A model generated the notes under the pieces. The model saw nothing but the letters and a program-made list of their open reading frames with translations. It was not told the DNA's origin and did no database searches. Shown one piece after another: positions 11,289-20,792 of a stretch of DNA of 64,000 bases. This stretch comes from Trichosporon coremiiforme (Eukaryota > Basidiomycota > Tremellomycetes > Trichosporonales > Trichosporonaceae), in assembly GCA_039545355.1 (NCBI GenBank), contig BCJJ01000018.1, positions 620,001 through 684,000 on the forward strand. Direction: 5' to 3'. The translations under genes were made by a program, and so were the position numbers. The number at the start of each line of letters is the position of its first letter. Positions within the stretch are counted from its first letter, which is position 1.

Positions 11289-13000
11289 TGACCACTACGT
11301 CCTTGCCAGTCGCCCCCCGCTCGGTCAGTCCCATCCCACGCGATGCAGCCCTACCAGCCGCGAAGACGCAGCCGTGAGGCACCCCTTCACCGTTGTTCGC
11401 TGTCGTGGCTGGGGATATCCACATCCTCGTGTCCCTGCACCCCGAACGGTTAGGGTCTCCCGAGGGCCGTCTGCGCACAGTGTCTCGCCAGTCCTCTACC
11501 GAAGCGTCGATCGAGCTCTCAACCGACTTGAACCTTATGTCCAGCTCTGCATTGGCCGCTTATGATCTCTCCCAAGTGACGGCTACCGCAAGCTGGAGCC
11601 AGCGGAGTGGTACCACGTGTTGTTGTGTGTGGCGGAGAGAGTGCGGAATCCCTCATAATTCGAAATGGCTGCAAAACTATCTCCTTCGGGGAAGGGCCAC
11701 AGTGAGTCTCTGCCCTCCAGCTATTTCGACGCACCCGCATAGCTGACACGCAGTGACCTCTCCCTGGACTTGACCCGGCTTGTCTGGCGAGTGGGGGCAT
11801 ACACTGGAGTTTCCCAGCGCCTGAACCCCCTGCGGGCTCGTCAGAACGACCCCCAGCCCAAGGAAGGAGGCTACCGTAAATTTCCGCTCTGAGCATGAGT
11901 TTGCATAACTTACTCCCAGGAACCCTTTCCCCAACGTGATTGAGGGAGCAAGTCGTTCCTCAGACGAGGGCCTCGCAACCCGTCCCCCTCAATCGTCCTT
12001 GGAGTGAGTCTGATGCTCTTCCTCCAAGTGGTTCGGCTAACCTTCGGCAGCACCCTCGTCGCCCCTCCGTCACCGCCAATTCTCTGCATAGTGATGAACC
12101 GTGTTGGCAAGATCCCGTGCTGTCGACGAGAGTGGGGCCAATCTCCCCGCCCTCACGCACGGCAGCGACACCGACACCACCGCCAGCCTAGCGAGGGTCC
12201 AGAACGGCAATGCGCTGGTATCTGGGCAGGGAGCCAGACTCGTAAGTCCCCAGCTCCAACGCGTTTCATCACAGCTGATCCTCAGCACTGCCCCTACGCT
12301 CACTGGACCGGAGCCCGTGATAAACCGTTTTGGCCCCGCTCTCCTCGATCAGGTGGCCACCTCATGGGACACCTGAGCTTGCCAAAACGGTTCTTAGCAG
12401 CTGACCTCAGCGCGTGCCCTTACGGTATGGGCAGAGAGCTGCGAGACGTTCACCTATGGCGCTTGGGGAGGACACTGGATGGCCCTACATCCCCGTAGGG
12501 TCTCGTAAGTCTGCTGAGATGTTCGGTTCAGAATCCAACTGACATGGCAGCAGCTTCTCCCATTATCGGGAAGAGGCGGCCGCGCCGCCATCCGCGGACA
12601 TCATCGTGGCCGTGAGTACTCCACAGCTGAACGGGCGTCTACCAGTTAGCTGACAACGCAGTTGCGGAATAGGTCGATTAAATACACCCCTGCTGCTGAA
12701 AAAGGAAGCCAGTGATGCTGCCGGGTATGTACCCCTCGGGCTATTCAATCTACCCATTTCAGCTGACATTACAGGCTCCCCTGCCTCCTCTGAACCGATC
12801 ATCTCGTCGCTCCCCCCCCGGGGGCTTTGGGTGCAGTCTCTCTCTGCTCCTGGCCTTCGGCAAGTGCCACGAGTGCACCACCATCGGCAGTGATGGACTG
12901 GATGGTGAGAGGAGGTAGCGAGGCTTTCGCGGCGAGCTGGGGGTACTTGGGGTGGAGGATTACAGGTGGGTCCGCACTTGCTGGAACGTCGTTGATAGCA
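11289..13000 (+). other. Putative intron-rich locus, product unrecognised, possibly decayed or non-coding
   Basis: A TATA-like element, a CT-rich leader and an ATG at 11289 (MTTTSLPVAPRS) or 11344 (MQPYQPRRRS) look like a gene start. Downstream are many donor/acceptor pairs of the local style, for example a donor near 11699 with an acceptor near 11754, a donor near 12240 with an acceptor near 12286, a donor near 12611 with an acceptor near 12660, and an acceptor near 12775. Segments between them read as coding-like peptides such as SFSHYREEAAAPPSADIIVA and CGIGRLNTPLLLKKEASDAA. However, I could not join them into one continuous frame; several joins are off by one base. It may be a lineage-specific gene that I have mis-spliced, a pseudogene, or a spliced non-coding RNA. 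Confidence 0.3.
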
Positions 13001-15119
13001 ATGCAAGCGACTCCTCACGCCCGCGTGTGGCTATCACTTTGGGCCGTGACATGGGCGTGCAATGGCGTCGACCCGACCCCTCATTTGGCCGCTATCGCTT
13101 TTGCACCCCACCCCGCCGTATCCCCCGACGGACACCGCGAGGTGGCCGACCTGCTCCCGAAGCATAGCGACTGCGCTTCTAAGCGCTTTGCACGCGCTTT
13201 CCCCCCGGCCCGTTCCAGCCTCTGGAACGTCTGGACCTTTTTCCAGATCCTGTGACTCGAGTCCGCCATCACTTCTGTACCGCCACATTCATCCCTCGGC
13301 CGCTATCGCTTTCGCGCTCCATGTCTGGGATGGGAGGAGATGGCTCACCAAGTTTACCTCCTACCGTTCCTGCGACAGACCGTGGCCGTCTGGTGACGGG
13401 CGTAGGTTGTTACGACGGCTCATGGCCCGTCACGTCGCACTCTCGACTGGTGTACGTTGCGCTTGGTCCCGGAAACCCGGGCTGGGCTTTTGCTCTCGCG
13501 CTCCAGGCCTGTGCCGACGACCATGACCCTTCACCGACCCCGTCGCTTGGAAGTTGGGGTAGCCCCGTGAGCAGCCCAATCTTTGAAGCGCCGTGAGCAG
13601 CCGATGCCTGTGACCCGTCAGCCGAGCGGGCTGCGCCACACCGGTGCAGCGAAGGCCCACTACGCCGATCCCGATTATGGCGTAGATCTCCTCTCCGGCC
13701 TAGCTTGCACCCCGCTATCGCCCCTGTGCTACACGCCCCTGCTCAAGCTAGTGCTCGTGACACCCTTCTGGCCCTACCTCGACTGCAAGTACAACCTGGT
13801 AGCAGCCCGGCACATCTGGCCGTCCACCCCCTACCTAACCCAGTGGTGGGGAGTTCGTCGCACTTCTGACCCGCGAGGTTCCGGAGCCTCCACCGTAACT
13901 CCCTAGCTTTCATAGCTCGACTGCCCCTGGGTGGGTAGGTGGGTGGGCGGGTGGGACCTCATGGCTGGCGCTGGGCTCTTTGTGGCCTGATTGGAAAATG
14001 CCGGCCGCAATAGTAGCCCGGCGGAGAAGGGCGCGGGTCAGTCTGGGCTGCTGATACGCCGGCGACGGAGTGGGCTTCCTATGTTTCTGCGCTCCTCCGC
14101 TATCGCTGTTGAGCTTCATCAATGACTGGTGAGGATGGTGAGAATGAGGATGTCGAAGAGGTAGGTCCTGTTCGCGAGCCAGTACACGCTCAGTGTGTAT
14201 CTTCCGGCCATAACAACCAGACCCGAGGGCAACGACCCCTTCGGCGACAAGTGGGCTCGCTTTATCCCCCCCTGTCCCCATGGTCGAGCCCTGCTCCACT
14301 TCTGACCAGCGGACACCTCCCCCACCAACAGCGGCCAGCCTCTTCTCCTGCAACAATGACCTTCAACCTTCACTGGCCCATCACCCTTTGCGTGGCTGGC
14401 TCGTTTGGGCCACATTTGGCCCCGCGACGCCGACGGCAAGCTCGCTCCCAAGCCAGTTCAGAAGCGCCGCGGTCAGCCCTCTGTGCCCCCTGGGCTGACC
14501 ATGACGCCCATCGAGCTTCGGCAGGAGCCGACGTTGGGCGCTCGTCCCGCTCGGCTGGGCCCGTCCCGCTCGCCAGCCGAGCGGGCTGCGACATGTTGGT
14601 GCCTGAGTGGATCGTGTTGACGTGCGGAGTGATCTGAGGCAAGGTGGCGCCACACCAACAGCCCCATCAGCTAGATAGACCGGTGTGAGGCAGAGTCCTC
14701 GTGTTTGTCTTCGATCAGCAGAACGTTGTGCAGTATTAGTATGTCAGTACAGCCACACATCCGACGCACGTTGATAACCTTGTGAAACGGCTGCGAGGCC
14801 CTGCGCGGTCAAGATAAGATTAGCTTTAGCGTGAGAGCCGGCCGCCTGACGGGAGTGCTGCTCGTCTGACCTTATGGTAATTGCCTCACAATTGACTTGT
14901 TTTGAGGCTTTTTACGAGGCCCTGCGCGGTCCCCAAGCCCGGAAACCAGGAGATCGCACACGATTGCCCGCTGATAGCCCAAAGATAGCAAGACGATAGC
15001 GCGTATCTCGGCGACTTCTAGAGATTGTCAACTTCAGAACGGCTTCTGCATTTGAATTTTTCACTACGTCTTCCACCGATCGGGAGAAGATACTACTGAT
15101 TAACCGTTGGGAGAGCGAC
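13001..15119. other. Intergenic or degenerate region with short dispersed repeats
   Basis: No supported coding gene. The decamer CCGCTATCGC recurs near 13087, 13300, 13710 and 14099. A longer block containing GCCGAGCGGGCTGCG occurs near 13620 and 14577, and GAGGCCCTGCGCGGTC occurs near 14796 and 14921. The last 300 bp are the 3' flank of SOD1. Confidence 0.4.
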
Positions 15120-16301
15120 TTAGGCGGCGATACCGATGACACCGCAAGCGGCACGGCCGCCGGCGTTGCCGGTGGTGAGCGAGTCCTGGTGACCGCCCTT
15201 GCCGAGGTCGTCGGTGCCGGCGTGGACAACGACGGAGCGACCGACAATCGAGTAGGGGCCGATGAGCGAGATCTGCTTGTCTGCGAGGTTAGCGGGACGC
15301 TATCCTCCGCTCTTTAGAGCTCCAGAACTCACCGGTGATGTTGACGTCGACGTTGCCAGAGCCGTCGGTCTTGACGTTGCCAAGGTCACCAACGTGACGC
15401 TCGGCGTCGGTGGGACCGCCGTGATTCTTACCATGAGGGTTGAAATGCGAGCCGGCCGAAGTACAACCGTTGCTGTTGTCACCAAATCTTACGTAAGCGT
15501 CTGTAGCGTTTGTGTCGAGGAGATGTTGAAGAAAGATGTTACTAACTGGTGGATGTGGAAGCCTGGTGATGTCAGCGGATGTTCCAGGTGGAGGTGGAGG
15601 TCAAGTGCCACACGCCCTCAACGCGGATCACACTAAACTGTGGAGGCCGCGTCTTAGTACGCTAGCCCAACGCTAGTCCAGGGGACTGTAGGCCTGGAAG
15701 CGTGGCGTCGACAAGAAGAGGGATGTACTTACCGCGCTCGGCGTTGGCGTCAAGACCGTTGATCTGAAGGTCAGTGACGTCCGATGGTGGGAACGGAAGC
15801 AAATGGTGGGGCGGAGGGTTGTCTGTGGGCGGGGGAGCCAGTGAGAACTCGAGAGAGCGAGTCGTGCTCAAGAGAAGGGCTCGCACGACATAGCCAAAGT
15901 CATAAGAGAGTTGCAAGACACTGGACCGTCCGGTGGTGTGTTACCAGTCACTCGCTATGACAGAAGAGGCTTCCTCGTTCCTCGGGTCCGGATAAACCGA
16001 CTTACCTTGCCGGAAACGTTGACGGGGCCGCCCTCGGTCTCCTGGGTGAAGGTGATGACACCCGAGACGTTGGAGTCACCCTTGAGAACAGCGATAGCCT
16101 GTGTCGTGCATCCGTTGTCGAGAGTAGTTGAGGTCGTGGTGGATGGATTGGGGGTTGCAGCACGTAAACGTCATAGAGGCATTAAGCGCGGAAGGCATGT
16201 CAGCAACGTGGAACAGAGTGGGCAGGCAGTAAACAAAGACAGCGATATAAGGGAGTGCAGCCCGTACCGTCTCTGCTCAGCGCACAACATACCTTGACCA
16301 T
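15120..16301 (-). CDS. SOD1: Cu/Zn superoxide dismutase
   Basis: Converts superoxide to oxygen and hydrogen peroxide in the cytosol and mitochondrial intermembrane space. Six exons (16293-16301, 16006-16098, 15733-15763, 15547-15562, 15333-15487, 15120-15280) sum to 154 residues, the normal length. Copper ligands are visible in GFHIHQFGD and further His residues in [21 protein letters not shown], which also carries the zinc ligands; the C-terminal signature [15 protein letters not shown] and the disulfide cysteines (NGCTSAG and AACGVIG) are present. Exon 1 is only 9 nt and exon 4 only 16 nt. Intron 2 is unusually long (about 240 nt), and its acceptor was chosen because it gives exactly the spacing of yeast Sod1. 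A tttaaa element near 16391 could be the TATA box. Confidence 0.93.
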
Positions 16302-16841
16302 TGTGATTAGTGTGGGGTTGTTCGGTGGAGAAGAGGAAGTGAACGAAGCTGGAGAGGAAGGAACGGGAGGTGGGAAGAGCGTCTGCGGCATTTAAACCCC
16401 GTGCCGGACTGGCAGGGGTGCAGGGGTCCCGATGATGTCTGCTCGCGTAATGCGCAGTGGTGGAGGGACCAAATAAGGGCGGTACCCTCGGCCACAACAA
16501 TTCCGATCGGCTCGGCGGCGGTGGTCCTCGGTCAGTATCTGACTCGAATTAGGACCAACCCAGTCTCAGGAATAGCAGCGCCCCATGCTTGATACTCTTC
16601 CAATGGCAACTATCAGCAGAAGAGCTCAGTCTATGGACACGTTCGGATTGTTCTGTAGACTCGCCTTGATGCAGCCTAGGCAGCGAGCTTCGCTTCGAGT
16701 CGACTGCTTCGGGCTTGCTACCCCGAGCAGACATTCCTTCGGGCACGCCCGGCCGGGGTTCCACGACAGAACATATCAATCTGATAGGGAAAACCAAGTC
16801 CGCATGTCCGGATAAAATAATGACGATGCATATCCCTAAAT
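16302..16841. other. Intergenic: SOD1 promoter and HIS1 3' flank
   Basis: Contains the upstream region of SOD1 (pyrimidine-rich leader on the minus strand, tttaaa near 16391) and the 3' flank of HIS1. No gene seen. Confidence 0.5.
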
Positions 16842-18042
16842 CTACACACCAACACGGCAGTTGTCCAGCGCAAAGACGAGGATGTCGGCCGCGCCAGTCT
16901 TTTCTAAAGCGTCCATAACCTGGGCCATCTGGCTACGCTCAACCATCGACGACACAGCGACCCATCCGTCCTCGTCGAGCGGGGTGACGGTCGGCGCGCG
17001 TCGGCCGGGCGTGAGCTTGACGGCGGCGGCAAGGTTCTGGCGGGAAACGTTGTACGACATGTAGACGTACTTCTTCGCGGCGAGGACACCGGCGATACGG
17101 CTCTTGATGAGACCGACGAGGGGCTCCAGCTCGGGAGTGAGCGAGGCGTGCTTCTCCTTGGGACCGATCAGGACAGCCTCCGAGGACATGAGGGTGTGAA
17201 TGGCGTGGAGACCGGCGGCACGCATCGTGTCGCCAGACTCGACAAGGTCAACGATACCGTCAGCCATGCCAAGGGCACAGGCAGCCTCCACACTTCCTCC
17301 GACGTACTCGATGCTCGTCTTCTTGTCGCCTCCAGCCTTAGCGTCGACCTGGCTGAAGAGCTCGCGGGCGAGAACCTCAAACGAAGTGGCGACCCGTCCG
17401 CCACGGAGCTGCTCGATCGTCTGGATCGGTCCGGTAACTGGGACCTGAACCTGGAGCCTGCACTTGCCGAAGCCGAGGGGCAGGATCTCCTCGATCATGT
17501 TGGCGTGGGTGGACTCGGCGATGACATCCTGTCCAGTGATGCCGAGCGACACGGATCCAAGGGCGACGAATCGCGGGATGTCGGCGGCGGGGAGGAAAAC
17601 ACTGCGGGTCAGCTTGACAGAGTTTGGTGGCTGGGAAAGACCGGCTGTGAAAGACGAGATGTTGCAGCCGTAGAGGCAATTACTCAGCTGGCTGACTCGA
17701 GCAACGCTGTGGGCATGCAACCAGATCCGTGTAGCAGCGAAAGGCCACTCACAGAGCAATAGGGTGGTTCTGGACGAGAGCAACGTCGAGGCGGTGAGCG
17801 CGGTTGTACTTAATGTCGGCGCCCTTGAGGAGCTCGACCGTCTTCTCGTAAAGTCGTCCCTTCTTCGGGATGGCGAAGAGCAGGCGGTCCTTCAGGCTGT
17901 CGACGAGAAGGGACATGGCGGACTCGTAGCCGAACGAGCTCTTGGAAGCGCGGTCATTACCAGTGCTGGCCTGCTGAGGAGCGGCGGGGGCAATGGAGAT
18001 GGTGGAAGCGGCGTCGTTGACGGGAGTCTGGGCGCCGGACAT
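16842..18042 (-). CDS. HIS1: ATP phosphoribosyltransferase
   Basis: First enzyme of histidine biosynthesis: it joins ATP and PRPP to form phosphoribosyl-ATP, usually feedback-inhibited by histidine. Two exons (17753-18042 and 16842-17601) give 349 residues. After a Ser/Ala-rich N-terminus of about 48 residues come RLLFAIPKKGRLYEKTVELL (active-site start), ADIPRFVALGSVSLGITGQDVI, and the PRPP-binding region EYVGGSVEAACALGMADGIVDLVESGDTMR (seen in parts). The C-terminal regulatory ACT-like domain (RAPTVTPLDEDGWVAV...) is intact. The N-terminal extension is longer than in budding yeast. The single intron is about 150 nt. Confidence 0.93.
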
Positions 18043-18461
18043 TGTTGACAGCTGTGCAATCGAGTCGGAACGAAGGTGTTGAGGGTGCCAGAGCCGAGCT
18101 GCTAACTGGGATTGTATGATTTTGTCGATTGGACAGAGAAGGCAGTCGGGTGACGAGTCGTCTCGGGATGTATTATTGTTCTAGCTCGAGCGGACTGGCG
18201 GACTAGAGCACGTTTTATCGTTGTCAACCACAAATGAGGTCTTCTCTACTCAAATTGTTCCGCATAGGCTCCCAAGATTGGAGTTAGGCACCCGTCACGT
18301 GCAGCCCGCCAATCAGCTGTGGTCCTACCGCCCCGGCTGATTTACCCGGTGAATATCCGAACGTCAACAGTTGTCCCAGAGATAAGAAAATAACAGGCAA
18401 CCAAACAGGCAACCAGGGATTAGGCAGGTGATACATATGTACAACAATGCAAGGTGAAACT
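18043..18461. other. Intergenic: HIS1 promoter and 3' flank of the phosphatase-like gene
   Basis: Upstream region of HIS1. No coding or RNA feature seen. Confidence 0.45.
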
Positions 18462-19760
18462 CTAGTATCCCGCCAGGTCGAGAGCACTGATATACTGTGA
18501 CACTGGCGGCTCCTCCTCCTCTTCGTCCTCCTCATCGTCATCGTCTTCCTCGTCCTCGAAGCTGTCCTCCTCCTCATCCTCCTCATCGGCATCGCTGCCT
18601 GACGGGGAGGAGCCCGAGTCCTCCTCGGAGTCATCCCCCTCGTCCCCAACGTCCATTCCATCGTCCTCTTCTTCGTCCAGAGATCGTTTGGTATCCTCTG
18701 GACTGGCGTGTTCTGGCCCACCTCCCCACCGCGTTGCGGGATAGCCATCTTGCGCGGGTCCCGGGCCCATGAGAGCATCGTTGAAGGCGACTTTTTGAGA
18801 CGTTCGAGAGTCTGTAGAGTCGTCGCGATCGCGCTGATTCTCGGAAGGCGAAAGGGTTCTCGTCCGATCCAGTGTGATCGCTCGCGACAGGGGAACGCCG
18901 ATCGGCGGCCCGCGACTGGTTTTGATTGCCGAGTTCTCTGGGAGCGCGGGAAATGTAAGTCGCATGGACGGATGCCTGCGAGCCGTCAGAGGATTGGGGA
19001 AAGGGAACGCCGCGGATCCCGCACTCGAGCTTGAAGCCGACGACGTGGCCCGCTCGTTGCGGGGTCCGTTCGAGGGCTGATCCTTTCGTGCCGCAGGCTG
19101 AATTGGCGCAGGCGGCGTCGGCCACAGCCAGCATGGGTACGGGGGATCGGGAAGACAGAAGCTCGTCGTGTCGTCTTTGCTGGGTGCCGAAGTCGACAGG
19201 TACGAGGTGATGAACGGTGATAGCGGCAGATCGTCGTGGTCGGGCTCAAACCTGCCTAGTCAGTCAACAAACGTTCGTGACGCTCACCGAAACACCTCGC
19301 CTTCAATGCTGTCCGGCGCCCATCCTTGCAGCTTGCGGAGAGCTGCAACGACCAAGGTGGTATGAGAGTTGCCGTCGATGTCTGCTAGATAAATCGGGTA
19401 GAGCGTCGGGTCAAGCAGCATCTGCGGTCAGTGAAGCCACTGGAAGGAGGCCCTCACCTTCAGCACCTCCGTTACCTCGTCGCGGTCCATGCCGAGTGTC
19501 TCTTCTCCCATCTTCTCTGCCTTGACCCACACGACGTTGATGCCATTGTTGCCCGCCCAAGTCAAGAACGGGTCCGTCTCTTTCAACGGCTTCTTTCGCA
19601 TGCAGATGAGCGTCTTGACGCCGAGTCGCCGTACGAACGCCGCGTTGCGCGCCGCTGGGATCGAGCCTCTGTAAAGGATCTGGTGTGCGACCGCATCATC
19701 GTCGCACGGCAGCGGGCTCGCGACGATGGCCCAGTGGTATGGGGGCGTCAATACCCGCAT
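18462..19760 (-). CDS. Y_phosphatase2 (Siw14/Oca) family pseudophosphatase with acidic tail
   Basis: The N-terminal 150 residues follow the Siw14/Oca layout: QILYRGSIPAARNAAFVRRLGVKTLICM, WVKAEKMGEETLGM, then LYPIYLADIDGNSHTTLVVAALRKLQGW. In active members the last segment holds His-Cys followed by the CX5R loop; here the His-Cys pair is Ala-Asp and the loop arginine is absent, so catalysis is not expected. Two short introns (donors after EVLK and after EVFR) were removed to obtain this frame. The C-terminal 250 residues are disordered, Ser/Pro-rich and then a long Asp/Glu run ending QYISALDLAGY. The start at 19760 is the first clear Met; an additional 5' exon is possible. Some yeast Oca proteins form a complex involved in inositol pyrophosphate and stress responses. 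Confidence 0.72.
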
Positions 19761-20792
19761 CGCGAACTGGACCGGTGGAGGTCCCCCCGCTGGGAGTGTA
19801 AGAGGTCGTAGGAGTGGAGACGCGAGGAGCAGTAGTGTGGGAACTGCGTTTGGTCAGAGAGTACGGTTATGCAACGGGATATCGTAGATGGTGGGTCCCT
19901 TTGCACTGGAATGCTTGAGGGCTGAGAAGGTTGCCGGGCTTGGGGCCGGTCAGGATGACGAAAGGATGTTTCTTGGTCGAAAAGGAGGTGACTGAAGATG
20001 GCAGCAGAGGCTGGGCGACCAGGGGGAAGGGGGGGAAGGGTGCGGAAGCAGACCGAGGCGACAACCGGTGAAAGAGTTGGACTAGCGCGTGTGATGTGTG
20101 GTGTATGACGAAGTGCTCTGTCGCAATGGGTCCCGTTGAAGTCAAAGGGCGGATGGACGGAGAAGAGCAAAGTGATGATGAGCCTGAAAGTGACGACAGG
20201 AGCCCGGTCGGGATCTCAGACTTCCCTGGTCCGTTGTTGGGTTTGCTCAACCATGCTTGGTTTCGGCGGCGGCGAACGAGAGGCTCCGGACCCATACGGA
20301 CGCGGACGAGGCACAATCCCAGAGCGTCGCGTCGCACCCTCACTGCTCCTGGCCTGAATCCTGTCCGATACAACGACGTCATCGTCTTTCTATCTTCGAA
20401 TAGACTTTCGAACCCTGGCTGCCCCCGGCCAATTAGAAGCGGAATCTTTTCTCGTTATTAGCTTCATTACCTTACGGTGGGTCGTGAGCCATTCGTTTGA
20501 TCTTCGCCGCCCAGGTTCATCCCACCGCCGTCGTCGTCGCCCCTGGCCGTCAACAATCCCATCCTCATCCTCTCCAACCCGTCTCCTCTTCCCTCTCAAC
20601 CTTTCTTAAACACCACACGTCAGATCCAACTTCTGTCCCTGTCCCGGCTCCCTGTCCACCCCAGCCACGATTCACCCCAGCCTTCGTCGTTCGCTTTGCA
20701 CTTCTCTTTTGTTGTTGTAAACAACCGACTCTCAGCCGCACGACCCGTATTGTGGCGCTCGACCGGCTGGACATTTCGAGTCCACGTTCGCC
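19761..20792. promoter_or_regulatory. Divergent intergenic region with long pyrimidine-rich leader
   Basis: Lies between the pseudophosphatase (minus) and the 1477-residue gene (plus). Plus-strand sequence from about 20500 is rich in C and T with few purine runs, typical of a fungal core promoter and 5' leader. A minus-strand frame within 19867-20382 lacks conserved features and is not annotated. Confidence 0.45.
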
